In this document: piece after piece, positions 50,201 to 63,916 of the stretch | Numbering within the stretch: position 1 is the first letter of the stretch | Layout of the letters: each line of letters begins with the position of its first letter | NCBI GenBank assembly: GCA_022749755.1 | Contig: CM040445.1 | Coordinates: 5,663,182 to 5,727,181, forward strand | DNA from: Azadirachta indica | Taxonomy: Eukaryota > Streptophyta > Magnoliopsida > Sapindales > Meliaceae | DNA length: 64,000 bases | Direction: 5' to 3' | Program-made: the position numbers and the translations under genes | Notes under the pieces: generated by a model | Database searches by the model: none | The model's input: only the letters and a program-made list of their open reading frames with translations | Told to the model about the DNA's origin: nothing

Positions 50201-53200
50201 TGAATGACGTAAGGACCATTATGAGTCTAGCTTTAGTACTCACCTCAATCTTTTAAAAAGTCCAAGTTACACAGTTAACCATGAAGGTATATAAAGTAAA
50301 CCATTTAATTTAGAGTCATTAAATTATAAAGGTTAGAAACTGAGATGATTGAGACAGGTGTACAATGGCTTCCATTAAGATTGGATTCTTTAAACAAATG
50401 TATCATACAGTAGGAAGCTTATTCACATAAGTAAAAGCATTAGGAGTGTAGAATTCTTTTTCTCTGCCCTTCAAATTTGATTGGATCTTAAATTGCACTA
50501 GGAGGGCAGTAGGAAGGAGTTGGAACTTTTCCTTTTTGATTCGGTGAAGTGGGTCATACAAATTTCCATTGACCTCGTTCCTCACCTCTCCTCCCTCTTA
50601 CTTAGTGTTGCCACAGTAGCTTTTGCAATTAGTGTTTCTTATGGCAAAGGAACCTTCATATCATAATGTCGAAAGTGCTTTGTTTTATATATATCAGAAG
50701 AGACAATTTACTAATAAAAAGGTGAAAAAGAATATTGATAGTGAGAGAATCACCACTGCAAATAAAAGGCCTTTTTTCCCGGGAAGGAATCGAGTTGGAT
50801 AATCCTTAATAACAAGGTGATCACTTTTAAACTTTTTCCTTCAGCGATGGCTTTCGGTAGCTTCTGGCATACACCAGTCGCTGAGTTATTATTATTATTT
50901 GTTCTTCTAGCTAGTTATGAACGAGAAGAGAGGAAATCAATTGCTCTCAATATTCCAAGTAGCTAGATTCAATAATATTGCCGATGATTTAGCTTTAAAA
51001 GGTATATAATTAAGGCATGAATGAATGAACATAAAATAAATGTTAGCTGATAGCATAAGTACAGAAACATACAAGCTGCTTCTAATCTGTACATTTATAA
51101 GAATTCATGCAAATAAATCTCCTATTTATGAAGAGATAAATTAACAACATCAATGTATCATGCAAGCAACGCAATCTGATTCTCTTGTTTCCACTCATTA
51201 TGCTACATAAGATAAATAATTAATATTTAAGTTATATCAAAGCTAGCTAGGTCGCACCTTCGCAAGGAAAAGATCTCCCTTTCCGGCAGTATCTCAGGGA
51301 TGATCTTGTTAGTGCCCATATGGATTACTCAAGCCAATCCCATTATGTCTTGCAGGCATCGCGACGCTTCCCACATGACTCATATTTTTTTTTTTATATT
51401 ATACAGAAGGAAATGACAGCATTTGTTAGGAAATGATTATAACTTCATTACCCCTTTCATTTTTTTATTTAACCAAAAGCCAACATTCTAGGGTGGGAAC
51501 CGATACAAAAGTTGAAAACCAGGGGCCTTTCACGCAACCATTTAACAAAATTATTTCTCTTCTCTTCTCCCGTCTCTCTTCTTTATATAATTCATATATA
51601 ATAATTCCAATATGAGCATGAGATCATGAATTTGATATATATATATATATATATATATAATGTCTTTTGGGGTGAAGTGTATAGTTGATGCTGTTTTCAC
51701 AGCTTTAGTCTTTTTCCTCAGGCCCTATAACCCTAATTCATTATAATATGGGACTTCAAGCGGCTACTAAACTTTTTTTTCTTCAATTTTTTTAAATTGC
51801 CAACCCAAATAACATGACTAGCTACATCAAGCAGAATCTACTGAGTTTCCTGTTCGGGTTAAAAGAATAGGGTAGTGGGGTTTTTTAGATCTAACATTAA
51901 GTAAAATTCAGTATTTTAAGTCTTCTTTTTTACATAATGGAGACTTTTTAATGCCCCTAGACGTGGTCACATACCAATAAAATTTTGCTTTGAGTATTAT
52001 ATATGTATATACATATATCTCCTTTTGTTTTATTATCTGCTATTCATACATATATCAATATTTATATTGGCTCTAACATTACGTTTCTGCACATTCAAAT
52101 GCCTAACACCAAGTACATCCACCACTAGAGAGAATTATAATTAATGCTATAAATTAAGTGGCTCTAGGTATATTAATTTAGTAGAAGCCATTAACGACTG
52201 AAATAGCAAATATATAAAAGTAGTTACTTGGGAAAGACAAAAACTTAAATATCACGATCAAGACAAAAAGAGAACTTAATTACCAAATAGATTAGGGCTT
52301 AAGCATAGCTGTCCTTTTGCTGAAATGCTTTTGTAATTAGGGCTAAATTAAATTCAAGAAACTTGAGCTAATTAATTAAATAAGATGGTAGTCCACCGTT
52401 GAAAAGAAACCTAGCTATATCATTTGTTTTACAAAATAAAAGTAAATCCAAAAGAAAAGTTTAGCTAGTCATGACCCACAATGCTGCCAAATTAAAATCT
52501 AATAATTTCTTTCTGACATGCGTAGCAGTAGCCAATAGAAAGTGATTTATCTGCGTTATTTGCATGAAAAAGCTCTATTTAAAATAAAAGGAAAAGCTCT
52601 ATCTCTATTGAGTGTTTCACGTTCTGGGAGAGCCATCAATCAATCTTCTTCCTTAGCATTACCAACCAAACAATGTGCGAACAAGATGTGCGAAAGCTAC
52701 AAGACATTGTTAAACCGAGATCAACTTTTTGCAAAAGTACTTCGTATAAGACATGAACATCGAGGCTGGAAGCCATAAGCTAGATAGGCTTATTTCATAC
52801 ATCATAATCAACATCATTATTAGTCGGCATTGGCCAGAGGAGTTCTTTCTGTATTTCCACTTCAACCTTTATTACCATTTCGTATAATTGACACTTTGAT
52901 TTCAACCAAACATATGAGACTTGAGAAAATTGCATTAACGTCTAGTTTTTCTCCATTACTTGAATTGACATCGCTAGAGTTTGCAAAAATCTGCTGACAA
53001 GTAGCTGCTATTAATATATAGAACTAGAACATGTTTCTGCTTATTGTTTGGCTTCTCAAGTAAGGGTCATTATCTGGGGAATGCCGACAGACAGAGACAA
53101 TTAATATTATAGCCTATAGGAATTTGGTGAGTCCACAATATGCCATGCCCACTACCGAATTAAGTCATCAAAGGCACTATTCTGAAGGGCTAATGCGTCA

Positions 53201-56200
53201 ACATGGTAGGGTTGAATTCTGGTTTAGGGAGGTTGGATTCTATGTACCGGTGGAAAAAGAAAAGAAAATTTTGCAAAAATGCAGCAATGATTGAAACCTT
53301 AACAGGATCAATATTCCACGAATGTCGTAAGTGAAAGCAGCTTTCATGAATTGAGAGCAATCGCATTCATAATTTCATACCAAAAAGGAATGGACTTCTG
53401 AACATCCCGGCCCTCAAGCTAATTACATATATAAACATATTCAACATAAAAGCGGGGACCATGACCTCATAGTGCAAATATTAGCTAACCTTTCTATTAA
53501 AGTTGGTGACTAAAGAGTTAATGGAGATGGCCCCCAAGCATGCATTTAATATATGTAACATGAATCATGAATGATTGTCTACAGGGTATGAGTGTATAAT
53601 TTATCAGATACGAACATGTGGATATCTGACAACAAAACAGTTTGTACCAAGAAGGGCATCAAATATGGAAACTGGGTTTACACCAGATCTTTCTAAATAT
53701 TGAGGTCAAGAACATTAACACGAAGGCACTGACCAAAGTGGATAACATGAGTTTACACCATATTGAGTTTCGTAATTCCAGAATAAGTGGATCAAGTAAA
53801 ACCTCATGACTTACAACAGTCAACTTCGAATAATTTTACTAGGTCAAGTTATTTTGGATGACTTTCGAGTCTTATTGTACACTGAGAAATTATTTGATCC
53901 TGTTGCTATATGTGATGGAATCCTAGCTATTTGACTACAAAGATTACTATACTAAATAATAATCCAAGGTTTGTTCTGGAGTTTCCTTCTTATTCTATTA
54001 GGTGTTGTTACATAATAAGACTGGCATAAAGCGAATGTTTCAATTAAAGAAATAACTGAAAGAATAGAATCAATGAATGGAACTAAAGTAAACATGATGG
54101 AAATAATAAGAACCCGTCTCTTTAGGCTTTACAAAAGGTAGCCCATGAGGTACTCAATATAATTTAAAGGCAAAGATGATTTACTCGGTTGGCGATGAAG
54201 GTTGTTGTTTTCATACATGGAGATCGCTTTCATTCAAATACACACTAATTATAGCGTGCAGAGAACAGATGGGTGTCTCTTCAGTCCATTGACGGGGGGA
54301 GTGCATATTAACAAATACCCTTTTGAAAGCCACCACTTGTTAGGGCTAGTGTGCGCTTGCTTGCTAGAAACTGCAATCATACCAAAATTGTCACAGAGCT
54401 GGGATCACCTTCGTACTTACAATGTATGTATGTATGTATGTATGTGTCTGTATATATATATATATTGTACTGGAAGCTTATGAGTGGGCTAGAAGTGATA
54501 GATAAAAAGGCTTTAATTTTCTTTTCTTTCTTGGATCAGGTAAATGTTAAGAACACTAAGAAAAAGTTATATATATAGTGAAAAATATTTCCGCAAGCGA
54601 AAATCTTGCAAATTAATGGGAAAAATATATTAGATTATCAACACATTTACTAATTATTCATTTACTTAAATGCTTAAAAACAAATTATTTGGTTTTACAA
54701 TTACAATTTAAAAGTCACAATATATGTATATCAATTCTACACATAGTACAAAAACTTATATCTTGGTTTTCATGAAATTAATTATAAAACGTTAGTCAGT
54801 GATCAGTTAATCAAAGGTGGCCGGGGTGATTCATTGGAAGAGAATTCCACGACCAAGAAAAAAAAAAGCCATTAAAAAGGGAATTTAAGACATGTTAATG
54901 CCACTAATGATAACTTTAGAGAAAGTAGTTTTAAGTAAAAGAAAAAGATAATAAACTTTCTCCCACAAAAGTAGAGCAAGGGTTTTATCAAAATATTCCC
55001 ATTTGGGAAAGGCTGATTTGGAGCATCAAAAACCAAAGAGTTGAGTCATAATTTAGAAAAGCAGTGGTAAAGGAATTGGGTCGGTGGTGATGGTGGAGGT
55101 GGCGGCAGCAATGGTCCTCATTCTTGACACATTTTCTTTGTGGGGACATTTTTTTATAATTTTTAAAAATAAAATATATTATATGTTTCATTCTATCAAT
55201 TTGCCACGTAGAAATTCTATCAACCAGACATTATTTCAATTTTCGTATACATATAAATATATATATGTATATAAAATATATGATTCAATTATTTTGTTGG
55301 GCTACAAGGGTTTTCCTCTTTAAAAATTTAAAGATGAACATAATAATAATTTTGATGATAATGTTAATTATATTCACTCACTCAAGATAGCTTTAGTAAA
55401 AGTTATTCCAAATTCGTTAATATGCTTCACGACACAGGTAATTGAAAGTGATTTTGTTATTTTTTAATGCATTTGATTGGCTTCTTCAACCATGGATCCT
55501 GGAACCAAAATTGCTGTGCTATTAAAATAAGAATGCCGAATGTTATGGGACCATAACTCCATTGGTTTCAGATCACGTTAAATTTGTCTTATAATTTTCT
55601 AGTAATTGTTTGTTCTTTGTATTGGCATCACTAACCAGTACTGACTCAGGCACTTGTGGGAAAAATTAAATTAAAAAAAAAATTATCTCTAAGGAGTTTG
55701 ATCGTTAAGGTTGATTTATTTTATATATGGAGACACAAATATCCTCTGGAAAACCAATCAGAATCACGAGTTCTAAGTTTCAAAAGTGAGCATGACAACA
55801 TTGACCAAAGAGTTGGAAGCCTGTCAGGCCCCCGGAAGTAGAACATTTAGTATAATAATGCCACTTGGAATTTTGCTGCTTACCAATACTACATATATAA
55901 ATAAAAACAAATGTATCAAGTTGGAATTTTGCTTTTCAATGAGTTTTAGTATATGCAGCGTTAAAAGATATGTTTGAAATTAATTACACTTTTTTATAAT
56001 TTTAAAAGCACAATAAGATTGTGTTTCTAAATGAGTTGAATGATATGTTTCTCCTCTACAATGACTTTCTATTTATATATCATTTACATTTTCATTTTTG
56101 TTTCTTTTTTGCTTTTTAATCTGGGTCGATGACAATTTTTTGGACCCACTTGGCCAATGTCAGAAACATTATTCTACAGCCTTCTCTTGCCTGCGCGGGC

Positions 56201-56592
56201 AACATATATTTTACCAAGATTTCTTAGCTCACAGTATATAAACATGTTCTTAAACGGTAAAAGCTATTCAAAATCTAGGTTAGGCGTAAGCTCGACTGAG
56301 AAAATTTCCTCAAGTGAAAAGATAATTAATACGGGAGTAAATTGCACTTAACAAAGATGACCAAAAGCTGTCTTCTGATATTTTGATAACATATGCTGTT
56401 TCAGAATAGATGTTATGTATTTAATGTAATGTTTACAGGCACAGAAGCTCGATGTTGTGATTGGCATAGGCGGATTTCTTACCATCAGAACCATGTTAGT
56501 GGAAGCTCATATTGTGTGCTCCACATAAAAGGATCTCTCGCCACCAGGACCATATCACAGAAGTTTTTGGGTAAATTCCCTGCAGCATGTGA
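47280..56592. other. 9.3-kb intergenic region without a supported gene
   Basis: AT-rich with many short open frames, none recognisable or spliceable into a known family by eye. It contains CA runs at about 47855-47867 and 47960-47972, a TA run at about 51638-51660 and an ATGT tetranucleotide run at 54422-54445. I found no tRNA, rRNA or familiar plant microRNA sequence. The first kilobase or so is the transporter promoter, and the last few hundred bases are the 3' flank of the aminohydrolase gene. Confidence 0.5.
54422..54445. repeat. ATGT tetranucleotide microsatellite
   Basis: About six perfect ATGT units followed by an imperfect TA run. Confidence 0.9.
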
Positions 56593-59500
56593 TTACAGTG
56601 GACTCCTATTTACATCTTTGTACAGCAAATATCTAGTCCGTGTTTTACCAAGTGCAGCATACCTGAAAAGGAATAGAGTGGAGTGTAGCATTGACAATAG
56701 TTTAGATCTCATTGGAGGAAGACTAAAGAAAATTTCCATATTCCAAACTTCTTTGCCAGAAAAAGAGAAGAGAAGATATATTCCTCACATACCATTGTGG
56801 CACAAATGGTGCCATCCAAATGACATCACCAGCTTGAACTGGGTACCTATAAACACATGATAATGAGAGATGCCACAACAACAGACTTACAAAGGTAGTG
56901 CTAAATTTAAAGCTGAAGAGAGCGAATTGAATTCCAAAATAAAATGATGTAAGAAAACTAGAAAACCTAACACCTTTACTTAGGTCTATTATTAATGGTG
57001 AGTGTTGTGAACATTCCACTGGAAGGGCACCAACATGCAACCATATAGTGTCAATGAACGGGTGAACAGACTCATTTCTATTGTAATCCTATGTAGGCGT
57101 TAGAAAGCTATTTAAGATGCAAAGTTATCATTACAGAACTCTAAGCTATCGGCTGACTCTTCAGTTACAAACATTAGTGTACAAACACCTCCCAGAGCTG
57201 CAGCAAAAAATTATTCTAGGAGCTGGTGCATGAGAGAGCTACTATTAGCCGTCGCCGCAAATTCCTATAATTATTTTGCATTTGCACTTAGAATATAAAC
57301 AAATGCAACTCTATACCATATGGTAGCACCAAGAATGAAAACACTGAAAAGAATGGTTTATCCTCACAAACAAGGCACATAAAAAGGTACAGTCGAATAG
57401 TTATCCATCTGTTCCATAATTTTAGTTTAGACACAACTAGCAATTTGCATTCTCTCATACAGTCCAACTCTTGAATGAAACTCTTACCAGCTATCACCCA
57501 AGCGATAGATACCCTGACCCTCTAAAAGCAACAAACCATGTTGATTATAATGGACCTCCTGCAAATGCAAACAAGCCCAAAACACCTCACAAGTAAGGGG
57601 AAGCATCCACCAAGGATGAAAATCCGAGTAAATATTGAAACATGATAAAGGTATGAATTATGTATACAATAAAACATCAAATTTAAGACAGACTGAAGAG
57701 AGCTTTAGCAAAAATTTGATATCAAGAGGGTGAATGAAGCATGAACTGCATCTTCAAAAGGCTGTCAAACCCCGGATCCTTTCAGTTTTAGGTTGGCACA
57801 AGAGTAACAATATGAAAGTTTAATACCTGAGATCTTGAAATGGAGTACTTTAATTTATGCAGAACATCATAGAGACCTATGCAGATATGTTAGTCATAGA
57901 AGCAAGACTTATAATATAATTCCTATAAGAGTTATTTCTAGCTGTGCACAGGATTCCATTACTTATCATAAGTAGTTATCTTTCAATCTGTCCCAAAAAC
58001 TTTTAAAATGGTGCGTACCTTCACATTAAGGAATTCACCAGGTTGAAAATCCATGATCTGCAAGCAATGGAACAAAAGATCAAATCACAGGATGTCATAA
58101 CAGGTTAACTGCTGGTTAAGAAGGTTCATGATCTGCTCCTTTAACAATGTACAGATATACTGTGCATTTAGTGGACAAGGAAGCCCTCAACCTTCAGCTC
58201 ATATGTATAATGGTCTAAGTAGTTAAATTAAAGGTATGAGTAATACACCATGGTTGCTAACTGCAGTATGAGAATATTTTTATGCATAGACATCCATTAA
58301 AGAACACCTACGGGATGCAGCTGGAGGGCACTAGAAATGAACAACAGAATCTACAGTATTTAGGAAAGCAAGAAGCAAATAACAAGATGTAGGTTCAGTT
58401 TTCCACAGGAAAAGAGTCCTTTTAAATATACGAAAAGAATCACTTTAACTGGGACTTGTGTTTTCCCAGAGCAATCTATGAAAGAAACCACTTTAACTGG
58501 GGCTTGTGCACTATAAACCTCTTCCGAAAAGAACTATCAATCTATAGTTTCTCATAAAGCCAAATTAAAGGACTTCAACCTCAACTATAACTCATAATCT
58601 ACGTATTCATTTCTAAAGAAAATAAAAACACATCAAGACAAAGATTGTGATTTAGGAAGTAAATTATGGCTCACGTGGATATTGAAGTCATAAGGCACCA
58701 TTGTAGGAAGAAGCTTCCTAAGCTGAAAAACCTGTTAAGAAGGTAAATAGTTACAAGTTCTTATCAGTAAAATTCTAAACATGACTGATAAATTGATGAC
58801 AACAAATAAAGCACAGAAGCATGAATAATTTTTGGCATAGTTATTATTTGTTTATTTTTGGAAAAAAGGTAAATATGATGCATATTTCTTTACAAGAAAC
58901 AAAATATAGCAACTCAATGATATGATCAAGTAGAAATGGTCCAAAAATTTGAAAAGACCTGCTTCTTGTAAAGAAGTCACAAGGTTCAACTCATAGTAAC
59001 CCAACAAAATGCATGTAAAAGGGTGTTCTATTTGATTATTTCTATATTTTCAAAACTGGAACCTAGTACAAGTGGGAAAATAATTTATCTTGAAAGGATT
59101 AACTGCATCATCAGAAGTTAAGCAAAATGTACCAACAACTCACCTCTCCGGGGGTTTCGAGAAGTGGCTGCTTGTCTGTTGAACCAACAATCTGCTCACT
59201 TATATGATTTTCCAGGAAGGCATGCCTACAAGTAAAAAGCAAAAACCTTCTTGGAACTTACTCTTATAAGAGGATTAAAATTAGCTTCATATGATTACTG
59301 AGCAAATAGTCATCAGGACAAATAAGATGACATAGTGAAAGGTCTTATACAATTAAAGGGTCTGAAATACTGCTCAAAGCATGGCAAGAAATTGAAAAAA
59401 AATTTAGAAGAATAAGATGGCAAATATCTACTCAATTATAGCATAGTAGGCAACAAACCTTCGTTCAAATACAACAAGAGTTGCAGATCTATCAGCCTTG

Positions 59501-60846
59501 AGAGAATGTTCAAAATTAGGAGGTAGATAAGCATAGGAATCCACCTATATAAGAAGCATATTGTACCAAAATTTCTTTTAGGTCTCTATTGATACACAAG
59601 ATTCTGAAAAGTAGAGAAGACATCTACATATATCTAAAACAAAACACATGCACACAAGTATACAGAACTGAAAGATCTTTAAGCACAAGAATTTTGACCA
59701 TTACTGCATCAACTGAAAACATTTAAAATCCAAAAATACATCATCTACACCATCATTCACACTCCACTCTGTTCACTTCAAATATGCATTTAAGATTTCA
59801 GGCCAACTGCATGCATGTATACAGAAACCAGAAGATATTTAAGCATAAGAATTTTGGACATTATTGCCTCAATTAAGAACATCTAAAATTCAAAAATACA
59901 TCATCTACACCATCATTCATAGTCCATATTGTTCACTTCAAATATGTGTTTAAAAAGTTAAAGTAATTGTTTTCGGGCCAAATTTGACAGTTCCAGGCTT
60001 CCAGCTACATGTGCCAAGATTTGACAAAGATAAAAGATGCCACTTTTACTACAGGCTTGTGCATTCCTCTCATTGCACATAAATTAATGATACCTTATAT
60101 TGTCTATTGTCTTTGAATTCAACTAACTTACAGTTTGTCAATATCCTCACCGTCAATTTGTTGCTAACACCAGATGCATTAGTGAGTGTAACAAAACCCT
60201 GAACCACGAATATGAACCTAAAATATTACAGAAAAATCAGTAAATAGAACTTGAAGTAATGGTGTTTGGATCAGTCCATTCGGAAAAAGCTAATAAATAT
60301 TTCCACACCTCTCTACCTCGTCAGGGGGGTGTCCTGATCTAGAATTTTCTGCACAATATACAGCTTATGTCAGCAATAATAGAAATGCAATCTGGGGATG
60401 CACGCAGATTGAAATATCATATTGATGACATGAACTTAGCAGAAAACGTAGATGGCACATGAACTACAATGTATACTCCAAGGAAATGGATAACCATTTT
60501 GGAACGTCCATTTGCCCAAGACTGAAATTGTAAAAAGCAAGCAACATTTCACTTGAACCATTGTGATGGGAGAATCTTTAGAAGAAACAGAAAACTTGAA
60601 TCCAGCGACATGAACATGAATGAACAGAGGCTGATCAATAAGACCACAATGAATAAAAAAATAAATAAAAATAAACTGGTTCTCTCAAGGTCAAGCATAC
60701 GTACATGTAAACTACAGAGTTGACATTTAGAATATGGAGTGGACACAGAACATCTGCAACTGCTGGGCTTACAATCAGAAGGCACTTATATTAGAATTTT
60801 CTAAATCCAACTGATCAACACTCCACATGAAATATGAAACCTAATT

Positions 60847-60888
<42 letters not shown>

Positions 60889-61954
60889 GACGAATATAGG
60901 ATGAATGAAAAATAGAAGAGGAAGTACATCTACATTGATCAACTAGAGATGTGAAACTTTGGCATATAGGTGCTAAGATGCAAGTTGCGAGTAATGTGAC
61001 ATCTCTGAATTAAGAAGTAATACATGGAAATGTACTCATATTTGTTATCTTATTTCAAATATTAGCCATAGCGCAACACATTAACATCAGATATGCAAAG
61101 TACAGGAATGTTCATACCTAAGAATCAAAGAAAACAATATATACATTTGACAGCTAAAATATGAACCTTGCATATTTGCCAGGTACATCACAAAGTGTGA
61201 GCCCATTGCTGGAGTGATTAAATATGCCCCCAATGTATTTGTCCTGTCAATTAAAGTTGAATGACTAGACCAGCAAACAAGATCTGAATTTTCTATCAGT
61301 AGATTCAAATGCAAGTCGAATGTACCACTCAGGTAAGGGACTGAATACATGACTTTCAGGTGTAATTAAAGCATGGTCTCTTTTGTAAACACTGCGCGTG
61401 AAACCGGGCAAGTCTGTCAAGAACAACCGCATCATCTTAGATCAGTTAACTACCCTTTAACTATCAAGTATATCAACAAATGAAGTGAATAAAATTATTA
61501 CAAATATGAAATCATTGGGAGCCTTTCATTTACTTTTGGACTGAGCTCCGTTTTGCCCTCCGTATAAACCTCCAACAACTTTGGTTCATGACAAAAAAAT
61601 ATATTTTTAACCAATAATGCAGAGAAAATCGCAATGATATACCTTGTAGATGAGAAGGAGCTAGTGTTGGGTTTGTGACTTTCCAATACATAGGTTTCGA
61701 GCTTGTGTCACTATCCAAGATTGAAGGTGCAGAACAAAACCCTGCATCAGTAATCCCGAGAGTAACCAAACCTGAATTGATTATTAAAAAAATAAAAAAT
61801 CAATCAGCATATGGAGTTTGGTTGGTGGGGAAACAAAAGAAAAGTAAAAAAAAGCAAAGAATTCAAGATAATATCAAATAGCCAGGGTGAGGAATTGGAA
61901 GTTAAGCGTACTTAAAGTGACAGAAAAGAGAAGAAGAACTATGCAGCTCTGCAT
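56593..61954 (-). CDS. UGLYAH: (S)-ureidoglycine aminohydrolase
   Basis: Thirteen minus-strand exons (61912-61954, 61643-61771, 61326-61413, 61167-61243, 60309-60348, 60151-60217, 59459-59544, 59144-59225, 58675-58731, 58019-58057, 57488-57558, 56793-56846, 56593-56662) join in frame to 300 residues, the family length. A signal peptide (MQSCIVLLLFSVTLS) targets it to the ER, where the plant enzyme acts. Bicupin landmarks are NPTLAPSHLQ, WTNTLGAYLITPAMGSHFVM, YAYLPPNF, FNIHIMDFQPGEFLNVK, EVHYNQHGLLLLEGQGIYRL and YPVQAGDVIWMAPFVPQWYA. The Glu, two His (EVHYNQH) and Gln (VQAGD) are the known Mn ligands. It releases ammonia from ureidoglycine to form ureidoglycolate, after allantoate amidohydrolase in purine-nitrogen recycling. 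All parts look intact. Confidence 0.97.
60849..60885. repeat. GA microsatellite in an aminohydrolase intron
   Basis: About 18 perfect GA units inside intron 4 of the ureidoglycine aminohydrolase gene. Confidence 0.9.
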
Positions 61955-61958
61955 GTTT

Positions 61959-62103
61959 GCGGCTAATAACTCTACTGAGATTCTGAGATTCGCGTCTCGT
62001 TGAGTTCAGCTTCTTTCAGTATTATGTTGTGCGGCTAATAACTCTACTGAGATTCTGAGATTCGCGTCTCGTTGAGTTCAGCTTCTTTCAGTATTATGTT
62101 GTG
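61959..62103. repeat. 72-bp tandem duplication in the 5' flank of the aminohydrolase gene
   Basis: A unit beginning GCGGCTAATAACTCTACTGA at 61959 recurs identically at 62031. It starts four bases upstream of the start codon, so one or both copies probably lie in the 5' UTR or core promoter. Confidence 0.95.
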
Positions 62104-62292
62104 TCTGTTATGCATTGTGAAAAGTGAAAACGACAAAGGGGTACACGTTGGTGGTCCTGCCACGACACTAAATATTCAGAATTTGAGGGGTAACAAATTA
62201 AATTTACCCCCACCATCTGATTTTCCAGCAGTGCAACAGAGCTGTATCGTTGGCGCACCTATTCTATATTATTGTGGGAGCGAAAAAGTTTT

Positions 62293-62845
62293 AGGGAAAA
62301 TTTCAATTATAACTACATTTCACCTCTAAATTTAAATTTAACTATTATTCAGAATCCTATTAAAAAATATCAACTCAACATTATGTTGACGAAAATAGGC
62401 TATAACCAACTTTAACAGAAAAAAATTATTGTAATATTGAATTATTACCATAATTGATAAGTAACTTTTAAATCGCTAAATAGAATAGCATTTTTAAAAA
62501 TTTTTATAATACTTTCAAGTTCAAATACAATCTTAAACTCAAAAATAGTGTAGTAATTTGAAATTATTGTAACTCACTATAATACAATCTTAAACTCAAA
62601 AATACTATAATAACATAAAATTATTGTAATGCACTATAATACTTGAAAGTAGTATAACATAATTGTAAAAACTTGAAAATATTATAACAACTTGAAAGTA
62701 TTGTAATTTTTTTTGGGTTAAAATTAGTTATGTGAGCATTTTTATCCAAGTATTGTTGAATTGGTCATTTTTAATAAGATATTGATAATAATTATTTGTG
62801 AATTTGAAAGTTAAACAAAAGTGGTTATTTTTAAGAATTCTCAAA
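62293..62845. mobile_element. probable 550-bp element with about 120-bp imperfect inverted arms
   Basis: The left arm (about 62293-62420: ATTATAACTACATTT, CCTATTAAAAAATATCAACT, ATAACCAACTTTAAC) pairs with the complement of the right arm (about 62717-62845: GGTTAAAATTAGTTAT, GAATTGGTCATTTTTAATAA, GTGGTTATTTTTAA). The centre holds a 57-bp direct repeat (ATACAATCTTAAACTCAAAA at 62525 and 62582). No reading frame is present. Confidence 0.65.
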
Positions 62846-63402
62846 AAATTTTTTATTAAAATAATAGAAAATATAAATGACATATGAAACAAGAGTATGA
62901 CACTGACATGCTAATTTATATAAATAATCATTTTTATTAAAAAATGCGTTAAAAAACACATATTAGTTGTATTAACTATTCAAATATTAACTTTTAAACT
63001 AATTTATACAAATATTTTTTAATACTTTTATTTAATTTTAAAATATAATAGTTAAAATATTTAGTATCCTTAATAACTTATATCTATAACATATTTTTTA
63101 TTTTATATTTAACTTTTAATAATTTCACCTCTTAATAATTGTCTATTAATTATTTATAAAAAATATTTTCCAAACAATCAAAATTATAGGTTATATTTAA
63201 AATTTGACCAACTTAAAATTTTTTTATTACTTTTATCAGGAGATTTACAATTATGGAACAATAAATTATTCTAAGTTGACTTTAGAGTATATTGAATTGC
63301 ACTTAAGTGTGACCCAAAACACTACAGTTCTTGTGTTTTATGAATTATGAAGTATTTCTATTCATTTTTATTTGGAATATTTTTTGCTAACTACTCAATT
63401 TT

Positions 63403-63745
63403 AAGCTATTTATCATTGTAATACAATAAGTGTTCTGATGCTGTACATGCAATCTAAAAAGATAACAAATATGTTAATGAGTTATAAGAGCGTAACATCC
63501 ATTCAAAAAAAATTTAACAGTAAGAAGACAAAATAGTCTTTTTGATAAACAAAAAGGAATAACTTTATTTTACTACTTAACTTCAAGCGATATATCATTA
63601 TAATATAATAAGTATTCGCACGCTACACGACATTATATAAAGATGACAAATATTTCAATAAGTTATAGAATCGTAATATTTATCTAAAAAAATTTAAATT
63701 TCACGGTGAGAGAACAAAATTATCTTTTTGATAAAAGTAAAAAAA
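63403..63745. repeat. diverged 182-bp tandem repeat, two copies
   Basis: AAGCTATTTATCATTGTAAT at 63403 corresponds to AAGCGATATATCATTATAAT at 63585. The match continues through AGATRACAAATAT and CTTTTTGATAAA at the same spacing, with many substitutions. AT-rich and non-coding. Confidence 0.7.
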
Positions 63746-63916
63746 AAAAAATTTTTTTTAGTTTTTTCAAAATGCTTAAGATGCAAATTAAAAAAAAAAA
63801 TTAGGACACAAATATTGTTATCGCAATTTAACCTAAACTTGAGTCCTTCTTAAATTCTATCAACTATCTTAATTGAAAAACACTCTATCTACTTTCTCTT
63901 TTCCATATATACAGAA

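Noticed and set aside
52542..52778. 78-codon open frame in the 47-56 kb intergenic region
   Set aside because: No similarity recognised, no splice partners, and a length expected by chance.
49000..53500. Possible microRNA or tRNA genes
   Set aside because: Scanned by eye for familiar plant microRNAs and tRNA boxes; none seen.
56393..56860. 155-codon plus-strand frame at the end of the aminohydrolase gene
   Set aside because: It lies antisense to the last two coding exons and has no recognisable content.
57861..57910. Possible extra exon in the aminohydrolase gene
   Set aside because: It has splice-like ends, but the flanking exons already join in frame and match the family without it.
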